Notes: generated by a model from the letters alone, not told the origin. Positions 1-8,030 are shown, numbered from the stretch's first letter. The stretch: 64,000 bases of DNA from Clostridiaceae bacterium Marseille-Q4145 (GCA_018223365.1 JAGTTP010000002.1:699501-763500), one strand, 5' to 3'. Program-made: numbers and translations.

Positions 1-35
1 CCAATGCGACGCTCTACCGACTGAGCCACAGCAGC
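1..35 (-). tRNA. tRNA-Thr (GGT probable), 5' part only
   Basis: Only the 5' half lies in the window and the gene runs off the left edge. Read on the minus strand it has a 7-nt acceptor strand GCTGCTG, a D-arm GCTC-AGTCGGTA-GAGC, and an anticodon stem TCGCA followed by TTGG. Anticodon positions 34-35 are therefore GG and position 36 is outside the window. A tRNA starting GCTG with anticodon GGN is most consistent with Thr(GGU); Ser, Ala and Pro isoacceptors normally start differently. Confidence 0.85.
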
Positions 36-68
36 TTGTTTTGTGTCGCTTGCGCTCGCGACTTGATT

Positions 69-97
69 ATAATATCACAGGGTCTCCCGAGTGTCAA
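69..97 (-). promoter_or_regulatory. Promoter of the tRNA-Thr transcription unit
   Basis: On the minus strand TTGACA (97..92) is followed after 17 bp by TATTAT (74..69); the overlapping TATAAT (71..66) is a second -10 option with a longer spacer. The -35 lies in the last codons of sigH and the -10 starts just after its stop. The tRNA begins about 25-30 bp downstream. Seen directly as a near-consensus sigma-A promoter. Confidence 0.75.
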
Positions 98-668
98 CAC
101 TTTTTTCAACTTTTTTTAACTTTTTTTTCAAACGTTGAATCGCGTTATCGACAGACTTCTCAGGGCGCCCGATTTGCTCTGCAATCTGACCGTAGCTCAT
201 GCCCTCCAGATAAAGAGCCAGTACCTTTTTTTCCAGGCTGCTCAAGTGACGGGCAATCATATCTTCCCGTTTTCCCTCCTTCTCCTGAAGAAGAAGCATG
301 GTCTCCGGACTATCCTCCAAAGGCATCTGTGGTTCTTCGTCCAACGAGACATATGCATTCAAGGGTTCATGCTTCTTCCGGGCAGATGCCTGAACTGCCG
401 TATACATCTGCCGGTTAATGCATAAGAGGGCAAATCCATAAAACGATCCTTCTCCCTGCCGATAGGTGCTGATGGCCCGGAACAGGCCAATCATCCCTTC
501 CTGAATCAGATCTTCATTCTCACCGCCCATCAGATACATGGTACGAGCCTGCTTCTTCACCAGCGGCTTATATTTTTCCAGAAGATACTCTGTCACGCCT
601 GTCTCACCGGAGCGGATTCTGGCAATCAGTTCTTCGTCCGTCTGCTCCTGATAGGGTGCTTTCACCAT
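75..668 (-). CDS. sigH: RNA polymerase sigma-H-type sigma-70 family factor
   Basis: This 197-residue sigma-70 family protein matches SigH (Spo0H) in size and gene context. Region 2 is around residues 25-95, with a TDEELIARIRSG start and an EDLIQEGMIGLFRAI core for RNA polymerase binding and -10 recognition. Region 4 lies at about 130-190, with a helix-turn-helix MSYGQIAEQIGRPEKSVDNA that reads the -35 element. SigH directs transition-state and early sporulation or competence genes in Firmicutes. The ATG overlaps the rlmB stop as TGATG, so the two are translationally coupled at the end of the cysE-cysS-mrnC-rlmB operon. The yacP gene found between rlmB and sigH in Bacillus is absent. The precise regulon is inferred from the family only. 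Confidence 0.9.
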   Translation of the reverse strand: MVKAPYQEQTDEELIARIRSGETGVTEYLLEKYKPLVKKQARTMYLMGGENEDLIQEGMIGLFRAISTYRQGEGSFYGFALLCINRQMYTAVQASARKKHEPLNAYVSLDEEPQMPLEDSPETMLLLQEKEGKREDMIARHLSSLEKKVLALYLEGMSYGQIAEQIGRPEKSVDNAIQRLKKKLKKVEKSVDTRETL

Positions 669-1408
669 CAGTTCATCCTCTGTCTTACGATCTCATAGGC
701 CAATACGCCTGCTGCCACAGAAGCGTTCAGGGAATCGATATCTCCCTTCATGGGGATTGATGCCACAAAATCACACTTCTCTTTCACAAGGCGTCCTACG
801 CCCTCTCCTTCATTTCCAATGACCAGCCCGATAGGTCCTGTCAGATTCAGGTCATACATAGTCGTTCCACCCATATCCGCGCAGACGAACCACAGTCCTT
901 CTTTCTTCAATTCCTCCATGGTAGCACCCAGATTTGTCACCTTGGCAACCGGAGTGTAATTAAGGGCGCCTGCAGACGTCTTCGCTACGGTTGCTGTCAG
1001 TCCCACTGCATGACGCTTTGGAATGATGACGCCATGGGCACCCGCCAGGTTAGCAGTACGGATAATCGCTCCCAGATTATGGGGATCCTCAATGTTATCC
1101 AGAAGGAAAATAAAAGGCGGCTCGCCCTTTTCCCGTGCAAGATTTAAAATATCCTCCACCTCTGCATACTCATAGGCTGCAGCAGATGCAATGACACCCT
1201 GATGCTTTCCGGTCTTTGACATTTGATCCAGACGTTCTTTTGCCACAAAGCTTACAATTACATCATGTTTTCTGGCTTCTCTTAAAATACTGTTTACCGG
1301 GCCATCCTGACAATTTTTCAGCACAAAGAGCTTGTCGATGGTCTTGCCTGAGCGGAAAGCTTCCATGACCGCATTTCGGCCCTCGATGGTCAGTTCTTCA
1401 TATCTCAT
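668..1408 (-). CDS. rlmB: 23S rRNA (guanosine-2'-O-)-methyltransferase RlmB (TrmH/SpoU family)
   Basis: A 246-residue SPOUT methyltransferase of normal RlmB length. The N-terminal substrate-binding domain (about 1-75) begins with the typical EGRNAVMEAF. The knotted SAM-binding domain follows, with LLDNIEDPHNLGAIIRTA (about 102-119), LVIGNEGEGV and SIPMKGDIDSLNASVAAGVLAYE near the C-terminus. Members 2'-O-methylate G2251 (E. coli numbering) in the peptidyl-transferase P loop, using SAM in the cytoplasm. The start overlaps the mrnC end by 4 bp and the end overlaps the sigH start by 1 bp, as expected for a coupled operon. TrmH-family antibiotic-resistance methylases look similar, but the operon position favours RlmB. 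Confidence 0.92.
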   Translation of the reverse strand: MRYEELTIEGRNAVMEAFRSGKTIDKLFVLKNCQDGPVNSILREARKHDVIVSFVAKERLDQMSKTGKHQGVIASAAAYEYAEVEDILNLAREKGEPPFIFLLDNIEDPHNLGAIIRTANLAGAHGVIIPKRHAVGLTATVAKTSAGALNYTPVAKVTNLGATMEELKKEGLWFVCADMGGTTMYDLNLTGPIGLVIGNEGEGVGRLVKEKCDFVASIPMKGDIDSLNASVAAGVLAYEIVRQRMN

Positions 1409-1836
1409 GGGGTTCCTCCTGTACGTTCCATACCGATTTTAATTAGATCAATCATGCGCTTCATCTGATCCGTCAGATACAGATATCCCATCAGCGCCTC
1501 AAAACCCGTCGCATGGCGGTAATCATGCATGGTCGCATGTTTTGCCATGCTGACCGTCTTTGCATTCCTGCCGCGTTTAAAATAGGAAAGCTCCTCCTCC
1601 GTCAGTTCCGGAAGAAATGCTTCTGCCATGGCAGCCTGTGCAGATGCCTTGACATAAGTACTCGCCTTTTTATGAAGTGTATTCGCCTGTCGATTTCCCT
1701 GATCCACCAAAATCGTACGGATCACCAGTTCATAGACTGCATCTCCTATATAGGCGAGCACCACCGGTGAATAGGTGCGGATATCAACCGTCTGCAGATC
1801 AAACTGCTCTTTTAAATATTTTATGCTCTCTTCCAT
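1405..1836 (-). CDS. mrnC: Mini-ribonuclease 3 (MrnC), 23S rRNA maturation
   Basis: A 143-residue stand-alone RNase III catalytic domain without a dsRNA-binding domain, the hallmark of MrnC. YIGDAVYELVIR (about 29-40) carries the acidic metal-binding residues, and FKRGRNAKT and ATGFEALMGYLYL form the rest of the core. In Bacillus the enzyme trims the ends of 23S rRNA with the help of ribosomal protein L3. The gene starts 16 bp inside the end of cysS and ends overlapping rlmB, the same cysS-mrnC-rlmB order as in other Firmicutes. No oddities seen. Confidence 0.93.
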   Translation of the reverse strand: MEESIKYLKEQFDLQTVDIRTYSPVVLAYIGDAVYELVIRTILVDQGNRQANTLHKKASTYVKASAQAAMAEAFLPELTEEELSYFKRGRNAKTVSMAKHATMHDYRHATGFEALMGYLYLTDQMKRMIDLIKIGMERTGGTP

Positions 1837-3230
1837 TTTACTCCTTCACGGGTGTCTTCCAGAACGATGCCCTTCTCAAGAAGCTCATTACGGATCTCAT
1901 CTGCCCGCGCAAAGTTCTTAGCCTTTCTGGCTGCCTGACGCTCTTCAATGAGCTGCTCGATATCAGCATCCAGAAGTTCCTCTTTCTTTTCTGTAATAAT
2001 ACCAAGAATATCGCAGAGTCCCTGAATCTTTGCCTGCAGATCTTCTGCGAAAGCTTTGCTGGAAATCTCGGATACATTGGTATTCGCAAATTTTACCAAG
2101 TCAAAGACAGCTGCAATAGCGTCCGCGGTATTAAAGTCATCATCCATGGCATGATCAAAATTCTCCTGGAATTTCTTTGCCTCGTCAGCTTTCAGGACTT
2201 CCTCTTCGGTCATCTCCTGCAGTGATGCATGCTCTGCCACATATTTCAGGTTTTCAACAGCGGTCAGGATTCTTTCCAGTGCGTTCTTGGAAGATTCCAT
2301 CAGGTCAGCGCTGAAGTTCAGCGGACTTCTGTAATGTGCATTCAGCATGAAGAAACGCAGTACCTGCAGATCGTATTTCTCACCGATCTCACGGACGGTA
2401 AAGAAATTTCCAAGGGATTTTGACATTTTGCGGTTGTCAATGTTCAGGAATGCATTGTGCATCCAGTATCTGGAGAAGCATTTTCCAGAGCATGCCTCAC
2501 TCTGGGCAATCTCATTCTCATGATGGGGGAAGATCAGATCCTCTCCGCCTCCATGAATATCAATCTGCTCACCCAGATATTTCTTGGACATGACAGAGCA
2601 CTCAATATGCCATCCCGGACGGCCCTCGCCCCATGGAGACTGCCATGCCGGCTCTCCCTCTTTCTTCGGTTTCCAGAGAACGAAATCCAGCGGATCTTCC
2701 TTCTCATCCTCACCGGATACCAGAAGAGAACGATTTCCTCCCTGCAGATCATCAAGATTCTTATGGGAAAGCTTTCCGTACTCTGCAAATTTACGGGTAC
2801 GATAGTAAACGGTTCCATTTTTCTCGTAAGCATACCCCTTCTCAATCAGCTCTGAGATCATCTCAATCATACCGCCGATCTCCTGGGTTGCCAACGGATG
2901 GGTGGTGGCCGGTTTGATGTTCATGCCTTCCATGTCTTTTTTGCACTCTGCAATATAACGCTGGGAAATCTCTTCTGCCGGAACGCCTTCCTCGATGGCT
3001 TTCTTAATGATCTTATCATCCACATCCGTGAAGTTGGATACGAAATTCACCTCATATCCTTTGTGCTCCAGATAACGGCGAACCGTATCGAACACGATCA
3101 TCGGGCGTGCATTTCCGATATGGATAAAGTTGTAAACAGTTGGGCCGCACACATACATGCGGACCTTTCCTTCCTCTAACGGCACAAAGTCTTCTTTCTT
3201 CTTGGATAAGGTATTATAAATGCGAATCAC
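1821..3230 (-). CDS. cysS: Cysteinyl-tRNA synthetase
   Basis: A 469-residue class I aminoacyl-tRNA synthetase. The CysRS HIGH variant is HIGN (37-40). Zinc ligands are present at Cys28 (YVCGPTVYN), Cys211 (WHIECSVMS) and the HHENE segment (236-240). KMSKSLGNF begins at residue 268. The C-terminal helical DALR-type domain is complete, so the gene looks intact. It charges tRNA-Cys and is cotranscribed with cysE, 4 bp overlap, behind the Cys T-box; both genes should therefore rise when tRNA-Cys is uncharged. The product acts in the cytoplasm. Confidence 0.97.
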   Translation of the reverse strand: MIRIYNTLSKKKEDFVPLEEGKVRMYVCGPTVYNFIHIGNARPMIVFDTVRRYLEHKGYEVNFVSNFTDVDDKIIKKAIEEGVPAEEISQRYIAECKKDMEGMNIKPATTHPLATQEIGGMIEMISELIEKGYAYEKNGTVYYRTRKFAEYGKLSHKNLDDLQGGNRSLLVSGEDEKEDPLDFVLWKPKKEGEPAWQSPWGEGRPGWHIECSVMSKKYLGEQIDIHGGGEDLIFPHHENEIAQSEACSGKCFSRYWMHNAFLNIDNRKMSKSLGNFFTVREIGEKYDLQVLRFFMLNAHYRSPLNFSADLMESSKNALERILTAVENLKYVAEHASLQEMTEEEVLKADEAKKFQENFDHAMDDDFNTADAIAAVFDLVKFANTNVSEISSKAFAEDLQAKIQGLCDILGIITEKKEELLDADIEQLIEERQAARKAKNFARADEIRNELLEKGIVLEDTREGVKWKRA

Positions 3231-3892
3231 TGTACATTTCCTCCTTTGATTTCTTTTTTCAGTATTTCCAATTCTTCGCGTAATTTGTTGTTTTCTTCAC
3301 GTAATTCTGAAATTGCATCCAGTACCGGGTCTGGAAGATCCACCTGATCCAGATCCGTTCTCGGGATTCTCACATTGTCTTTCTTTACGATGCGCCCAGG
3401 AACACCGACTACCGTACAGTTGGGCGGCACCGGCTGCAGTACCACGCTTCCGGCTCCCACCTTGGAATTTTCTCCAATGGTAAAGGATCCCAGAATCTTT
3501 GCACCGGCACTGACCATAACGTTGTCTTCCAGCGTCGGATGGCGCTTTCCATGTTCTTTTCCCGTACCACCAAGGGTCACACCCTGATACAGAGTGACAT
3601 TATCGCCCAGAATTGCGGTCTCACCGATGACCACGCCAGTTCCATGATCAATGAAAAGTCCCTTTCCGATAGTTGCACCCGGGTGAATCTCGATTCCGGT
3701 CTTTCTGGCGGTCCGCTGTGAAATCCATCTGGCCCAGAAATAATGTTTTCTCTGATACAGCTTATGTGCGAATCGATATTTCAGGATCGCATGAAAAGTC
3801 GGATACAGAAATACTTCCATATTCGACTTAATTGCCGGATCCCGTTCCCGAATCACCGCAATCTCTTCTTTTACATAACTGATGACTCCCAT
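3227..3892 (-). CDS. cysE: Serine O-acetyltransferase (cysteine biosynthesis)
   Basis: CysE transfers acetyl from acetyl-CoA to L-serine, giving O-acetylserine for cysteine synthase. The start at 3892 (MGVISYVKEEIAVIRERDPA) is chosen because it follows an AAGAGGAAG ribosome site. A longer open frame reaches 4129, but it translates the T-box leader. The resulting 221 residues fit the short Gram-positive CysE. An N-terminal helical part (1-60) is followed by left-handed beta-helix hexapeptide repeats (about 65-175) including FIDHGTGVVIGETA with the catalytic His/Asp region. A C-terminal coiled-coil tail rich in Glu and Lys (about 190-221) lies beyond the repeats. It heads the cysE-cysS operon. 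Confidence 0.94.
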   Translation of the reverse strand: MGVISYVKEEIAVIRERDPAIKSNMEVFLYPTFHAILKYRFAHKLYQRKHYFWARWISQRTARKTGIEIHPGATIGKGLFIDHGTGVVIGETAILGDNVTLYQGVTLGGTGKEHGKRHPTLEDNVMVSAGAKILGSFTIGENSKVGAGSVVLQPVPPNCTVVGVPGRIVKKDNVRIPRTDLDQVDLPDPVLDAISELREENNKLREELEILKKEIKGGNVQ

Positions 3893-3934
3893 AATTGCTC
3901 TACTTCCTCTTTTTTCCTTCATTCTTAATGATAC

Positions 3935-4190
3935 AAAAAAACCTCCGTCTCCAACATAGAGACGAAGGTATCCGTGGTTCCACTCTATTGAAAAAGGCAG
4001 CTCACCTTTTCCACTCCATACACGTAACGTGTGTCTGACGTACAGGAATACTGATATACACTTCCTCCTGTCTGCTCCCGGATGCACTTTCCTCTTCAGC
4101 AGCCTGGAATTGCTTTCAGCCGGTGGCAATTCCTCTCTGATGGCTCTGGCCAGATTACTCTATCCGTTCCACGCATTTTGCTTAATTCTT
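3935..4190 (-). promoter_or_regulatory. Cys T-box riboswitch leader with terminator (cysE-cysS operon)
   Basis: The minus strand carries the T-box sequence GAGTGGAACCACGGATACC (about 3985..3967). It is followed by a terminator hairpin whose arms ACCTTCGTCTC and GGAGACGGAGGT end in a run of seven T (about 3974..3935). A likely specifier triplet TGC (4086..4084, in GGAAAGTGCATC) encodes Cys, matching both downstream genes. Uncharged tRNA-Cys would stabilise the antiterminator. This explains the gene-free stretch from 3893 to 4226. The specifier position is my reading of the loop and was not folded. Confidence 0.9.
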
Positions 4191-4195
4191 TCTAT

Positions 4196-4224
4196 AGAAT
4201 ATGAAATTTAGCGGATTTTGTCAA
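4196..4224 (-). promoter_or_regulatory. Promoter of the cysE T-box operon
   Basis: TTGACA (4224..4219), 17-bp spacer, TATTCT (4201..4196) on the minus strand. It lies just downstream of the GNAT stop codon and about 10 bp before the T-box leader, so cysE-sigH is separately started from ispF-GNAT. Confidence 0.8.
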
Positions 4225-4226
4225 GC

Positions 4227-5054
4227 TTAAACCGACTCCGAAAGACAAATCTTCATTCCTTCAAATAAAAATGATGTCAATTCCCCAATGGTCAATTCCA
4301 GATCAATGTGCTCCGGTGCTTCTTCCATCCGTTCTACCACACTTTCTTCCGGTGCTGTAGTCCAACAGAAATATCCGTTGTTCTTCTCCACAATCGGATC
4401 CTTAATCTTCAGATACAGCACTTTTTTTTCCCGGCTCCCAATGAGCCGCAGCATAGAAGTGACATCTGTAACACGCGCCATAAACGGCGGGATATGATCT
4501 GGCATGGCTTCGCCCGTTTCTGCAATTCTCTCTGCCTGCAGATTTTCCATATAGCGGGCGTTCCGTTTGCAGAACATCTGGTAACGGCCTGCCAGATAGC
4601 GATTCTGCGCCTCTGCGCTCATCCTTTCCACCCGCATGGGAAGTTCCGTGTACGGGCAGATCCATACAAAATCAAACGGTGCATAGATACTTTCACTGGC
4701 CGGCATCAGAAACGTAAAGGGCATCCCCTGATCTGCCATATCATTCAATGCCTTTTCCAACAGCTTTCTCATATAGCCCTGATGGCGAAATGCCTTCTCC
4801 GTCGCCACGGCCACAATATAATCCGCCAGAAATTCATATCCGTTCATAATCATGGTATAAGGATTCCGATGCAGCATGGACACGATCTGTCCATCCTGTT
4901 CCAGTGCTAAAATCTGGTTATCTCTCGTCTTATACTGATAATAAAAATCTACGAACCGTTCTGTATCTTCCGGAAACGCTGCCTGATACAGCGCTCTTGT
5001 CCGTCCCCGTTCTTCCGCTGATAAATATTTCGGCTCTGCTGTTATCTCATGCAT
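4227..5054 (-). CDS. GNAT N-acetyltransferase, Eis-like (short)
   Basis: A 275-residue protein with an N-terminal GNAT fold. The acetyl-CoA pyrophosphate loop is RHQGYMRKLL (about 90-99), preceded by LADYIVAVATEKAFR, and FLMPASESIYAPFDFVW follows. The C-terminal part (about 190-275) ends ELTIGELTSFLFEG, like the sterol-carrier-like domain of Eis-family acetyltransferases. It is shorter than the roughly 400-residue Eis proteins, lacking part of the middle. The substrate is unknown; family members acetylate amines, including aminoglycosides, but nothing here fixes that. It overlaps the 3' end of ispF by 13 bp and is probably coupled to it. Confidence 0.8.
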   Translation of the reverse strand: MHEITAEPKYLSAEERGRTRALYQAAFPEDTERFVDFYYQYKTRDNQILALEQDGQIVSMLHRNPYTMIMNGYEFLADYIVAVATEKAFRHQGYMRKLLEKALNDMADQGMPFTFLMPASESIYAPFDFVWICPYTELPMRVERMSAEAQNRYLAGRYQMFCKRNARYMENLQAERIAETGEAMPDHIPPFMARVTDVTSMLRLIGSREKKVLYLKIKDPIVEKNNGYFCWTTAPEESVVERMEEAPEHIDLELTIGELTSFLFEGMKICLSESV

Positions 5055-5578
5055 CCGCCACAGCCTCCACAGCCTGCCACTGCCCGGTCATCATCAATAT
5101 AAGAAGTAATCGGCATCAACGCACAGATGGCCTGGGAAGAAATTCCCTCTCCGGTTCCGGTGAATCCAAGTCCTTCTTCCGTCGTTGCCTTAATGTTTAC
5201 CTGATTTTTCTCCAGTTTCAGCACTCTGGCTACATTTTCCACCATCTGAGGAATATGCGGTGCCATCTTCGGGCGCTGTGCGATAATCGTCGCATCAATA
5301 TTGATGATCTGATAATTTTCCTCTTCCAGAAGTTTTCCCACATGCTCCAGAAGCTTCATACTGGAAGCACCTTCATATGCTGGATCCGTGTCTGGAAAAT
5401 GTTTTCCAATATCTCCCATGGCCGCTGCTCCCAGAAGCGCGTCCATAATCGCATGCAGCAATACATCCGCATCTGAATGTCCCAATAATCCTTTTTCATA
5501 AGGAATTTTCACTCCCCCAATAATCAGATCCCTGTTCTCTGTCAGACGGTGTACATCATAACCCATTCCTACTCGCAT
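5042..5578 (-). CDS. ispF: 2-C-methyl-D-erythritol 2,4-cyclodiphosphate synthase with Cys-rich tail
   Basis: IspF catalyses ring closure to MEcPP in the non-mevalonate isoprenoid pathway. The N-terminus has metal ligands in GYDVHRL (Asp8, His10) and HSDADVLLHAIMDALLGAA; GDIGKHFPDTD and TTEEGLGFTG are also present. The enzyme normally ends near residue 157-160, but this one continues about 18 residues and finishes AGCGGCGGCMR, with three Cys spaced by GlyGly. The start follows AAAAAGGAGG. Only about 40 bp separate it from the upstream tRNA terminator and I see no clear promoter, so read-through from the tRNA unit is possible. Function is sure; the role of the tail is unknown. Confidence 0.93.
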   Translation of the reverse strand: MRVGMGYDVHRLTENRDLIIGGVKIPYEKGLLGHSDADVLLHAIMDALLGAAAMGDIGKHFPDTDPAYEGASSMKLLEHVGKLLEEENYQIINIDATIIAQRPKMAPHIPQMVENVARVLKLEKNQVNIKATTEEGLGFTGTGEGISSQAICALMPITSYIDDDRAVAGCGGCGGCMR

Positions 5579-5615
5579 ATGCAGCCTCCTTTTTCACGAT
5601 CGATGATTTGAAGAT

Positions 5616-5650
5616 AAAAAAACAGCTTCCTAATTACTTAGGAAGCTTAA
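5616..5650 (-). terminator. Rho-independent terminator of tRNA-Met
   Basis: Minus strand: AAGCTTCCTAA, loop GTAA, TTAGGAAGCT, then seven T. It begins directly after the tRNA 3' end. Confidence 0.85.
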
Positions 5651-5652
5651 AG

Positions 5653-5726
5653 TAGCGAGAGGGGGATTCGAACCCTCGACACCACGGGTATGAACCGTGT
5701 GCTCTAGCCAACTGAGCTATCTCGCC
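5653..5726 (-). tRNA. tRNA-Met (CAT)
   Basis: Minus strand, 74 nt. Acceptor GGCGAGA pairs with TCTCGCT (first pair G-U), the D-arm is GCTC/GAGC, the anticodon stem is CACGG/CCGTG with loop TTCATAC (anticodon CAT), the T-arm is CGAGG-GTTCGAA-TCC, and the discriminator is A at 5653. CCA is not encoded. The G1-U72 end argues against the initiator, which has a mismatch and a CGCGG start; I call it elongator Met. A CAT-anticodon Ile2 tRNA, which is modified to lysidine, is less likely. Confidence 0.92.
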
Positions 5727-5756
5727 ATATATTGTCTGTTTTCAACCGACTTCGTT

Positions 5757-5785
5757 ATCATAGCAAATGCGAAGTCGGTTGTCAA
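5757..5785 (-). promoter_or_regulatory. Promoter of tRNA-Met, flanked by a perfect 11-bp dyad
   Basis: Minus strand TTGACA (5785..5780), 17 bp, TATGAT (5762..5757). A perfect inverted repeat AACCGACTTCG / CGAAGTCGGTT occupies 5744-5754 and 5770-5780. One arm fills the spacer next to the -35 and the other straddles the probable +1. Confidence 0.8.
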
Positions 5786-5829
5786 CAGTTTTTTTATTTT
5801 ACATGGTACATTTTCCAGAAAAAAGGATT

Positions 5830-7758
5830 CTATTCTTCTGTCTCTACTTTTCTGTTCACTTTATTCTGAATCTCTTCCTGAATTGCAGCGATAAATTCGC
5901 CGAGGTCTTTCTGACCCTCATCTCCAAGGAAACGGCTTCTGACGGATACTTTTCCTTCTGCCTCTTCCTTCTCACCTACAACAAGCATGTACGGAATTCT
6001 TGCTTTTCTTGCCTCACGGATCTTGTATCCAATTTTCTCAGATCTGGTATCTACGTCAACACGGATGCCTGCTTCATCAAGCTGTGCTTCTACTTTCTTT
6101 GCATAGTCCATGTATTTATCAGAGATCGGAAGTACACGAACCTGTACCGGTGCCAGCCAGGTCGGGAATGCACCTGCAAAATGCTCGATCAGAATACCGA
6201 TAAAACGTTCAATAGATCCAAATACAACTCGATGAATCATGATCGGACGATGTTTCTCGCCGTCTGCTCCGATGTACTCCAGTTCAAAACGCTGCGGCAG
6301 CTGGAAATCAAGCTGGATCGTACCACACTGCCAGGTTCTGCCGATGCAGTCTACCAGATGGAAGTCAATCTTCGGGCCGTAGAATGCGCCGTCTCCCTCA
6401 TTTACTACATACGGAAGGCCGATCTCATCAAGGGCACTTCTTAAGCCCTCGGTTGCCATCTCCCAGTCTTCGTCGCTTCCCATGGAATCTTCCGGTCTGG
6501 TGGACAGCTCTACATGATATTCAAATCCGAACAGAGAGTAAACTTCGTTGATCAGTGCTACAACACCCTTGATCTCATCTTTGATCTGATCCGGAGTCAT
6601 GAAGATATGTGCATCATCCTGAGTGAAGCAGCGAACTCTCATCAGTCCGTGCAGCTGACCGGATTTCTCATGACGATGTACCAGTCCCAGCTCACCTACA
6701 CGCAGCGGCAGGTCTCTGTAAGAACGCGGCTCGGATGCATATACCAGAACACCACCCGGGCAGTTCATTGGTTTGATTGCATAATCTTCATCATCGATTA
6801 CAGTGGTGTACATATTGTTTTTGTAATGATCCCAGTGTCCGGAAGTCTCCCACAGTTTTCTGTTCAGGATAATCGGAGTGGATACCTCTACATAACCTGC
6901 TTTTTTGTGAATCTCTCTCCAGTAGTCAAGCAGTGTATTTTTCAGAGTCATTCCATTCGGAAGGAAGAAGGGGAATCCCGGTCCTGCCTCATGCATCATG
7001 AACAGGCCCAGCTCTTTTCCAAGCTTTCTGTGGTCACGTTTCTTTGCCTCTTCCATCATGGTGATGTAAGCTTCCAGCTCCTCTTTCTTAGCAAAAGCAG
7101 TTGCATAGAGACGGGTCAGCATCTTGTTGTGCTCGTCGCCTCTCCAGTAAGCGCCTGCAAGGCTCATGATCTTGAATGCTTTGCCAACGCCCTTAGTACT
7201 CATAAGATGCGGTCCTGCACACAGGTCTGTAAACTCGCCCTGACTGTAGAAGCTGATCTCTGCATCCTCCGGCAGATCCTCAATAAGCTCTACTTTGTAC
7301 GGCTCGCCTTTTTCTTTCATAAACTCGATGGCTTCTGCCCGCGGCTTGGTGAAGCGCTCGATCTTCAGATCCTCTTTGATGATCTTCTTCATCTCTGCTT
7401 CAATCTTATCAAAATCATCGCTGGTCAGGGGAGTCTCAAACTCCATATCATAGTAGAATCCATCTGCAATAGACGGTCCGATTGCCAGTTTGGTATTCGG
7501 ATAGAGACGTTTTACTGCCTGTGCCATCACATGGCTTGCAGTATGTCTCAGTGCAGCAAGACCTGCCTCATCCTTTGCAGTCAGAATATTTACCTCTGCA
7601 TCGTTTTCTACGACTGTACGAAGATCTACAACTTCTCCATTTACCTCACCTGCACAGGCTACACGTGCAAGGCCGTCACTTAAATCTCTGGCAATATCAA
7701 TGACTGCCATCGGCTGTGCATACTCTTTAACTGATCCGTCTTTTAATGTCACTTTCAT
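5830..7758 (-). CDS. thrS: Threonyl-tRNA synthetase
   Basis: The start at 7758 (MKVTLKDGSVKEYAQP) follows AAAGGAG about 10 bp upstream; a longer frame to 7812 only translates the T-box terminator. The 642 residues hold a TGS domain (1-62), the second additional or editing domain with TASHVMAQAVKRLYP (about 70-220), and the class II catalytic core. That core includes MNCPGGVLVY (zinc Cys), the motif 2 region RHEKSGQLHGLMRVRCFTQDD, and motif 3 in RPIMIHRVVFGSIERF. The anticodon-binding domain fills the C-terminal 100 residues. The gene is complete and controlled by the T-box upstream. It makes Thr-tRNA in the cytoplasm. Confidence 0.97.
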   Translation of the reverse strand: MKVTLKDGSVKEYAQPMAVIDIARDLSDGLARVACAGEVNGEVVDLRTVVENDAEVNILTAKDEAGLAALRHTASHVMAQAVKRLYPNTKLAIGPSIADGFYYDMEFETPLTSDDFDKIEAEMKKIIKEDLKIERFTKPRAEAIEFMKEKGEPYKVELIEDLPEDAEISFYSQGEFTDLCAGPHLMSTKGVGKAFKIMSLAGAYWRGDEHNKMLTRLYATAFAKKEELEAYITMMEEAKKRDHRKLGKELGLFMMHEAGPGFPFFLPNGMTLKNTLLDYWREIHKKAGYVEVSTPIILNRKLWETSGHWDHYKNNMYTTVIDDEDYAIKPMNCPGGVLVYASEPRSYRDLPLRVGELGLVHRHEKSGQLHGLMRVRCFTQDDAHIFMTPDQIKDEIKGVVALINEVYSLFGFEYHVELSTRPEDSMGSDEDWEMATEGLRSALDEIGLPYVVNEGDGAFYGPKIDFHLVDCIGRTWQCGTIQLDFQLPQRFELEYIGADGEKHRPIMIHRVVFGSIERFIGILIEHFAGAFPTWLAPVQVRVLPISDKYMDYAKKVEAQLDEAGIRVDVDTRSEKIGYKIREARKARIPYMLVVGEKEEAEGKVSVRSRFLGDEGQKDLGEFIAAIQEEIQNKVNRKVETEE

Positions 7759-7792
7759 CTTTTCATGCTCCTTTATTTTTTTGTAATACAAC

Positions 7793-8030
7793 AAAAATCC
7801 CTGAACAGCCACTTAACTGTTCAGGGACGATAGACTTACTCTTACCGCGGTTCCACCCATCTTGTGTAATCACCACTCATTAGGACGATAACGGTGTCGG
7901 CCGGGCTTTATTGGAGCCGCTCCAGGGTGGTCTTCCACTGACTTCTTCATAAGATACTCACACCTTGCGTATCTCTCTCTGGATGCCTCTGTCAGCTTAC
8001 TCTTCCTGTCTTTGCTTTTTGTATTAACTG
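7793..8030 (-). promoter_or_regulatory. Thr T-box riboswitch leader with terminator (thrS)
   Basis: The T-box core ATGGGTGGAACCGCGGTAAG lies at 7860..7841 on the minus strand. The terminator follows: TCCCTGAACAG (7827..7817 complement side) pairs with CTGTTCAGGGA, then five T at 7797..7793. A candidate Thr specifier ACC is at 7931..7929 in GGAAGACCACCC. Position and gene make the class sure; the exact specifier is tentative. Confidence 0.9.

Noticed and set aside
3893..4129. N-terminal extension of cysE by 79 residues
   Set aside because: It reads through the T-box, its terminator and the ribosome site of the true ATG at 3892.
6514..7683. A 389-codon plus-strand frame opposite thrS, and similar long frames opposite the dehydrogenase (18960-20390), ligase and other genes
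   Set aside because: They are antisense to strongly conserved genes, have no ribosome sites and resemble nothing known; they follow from codon bias of the real genes.
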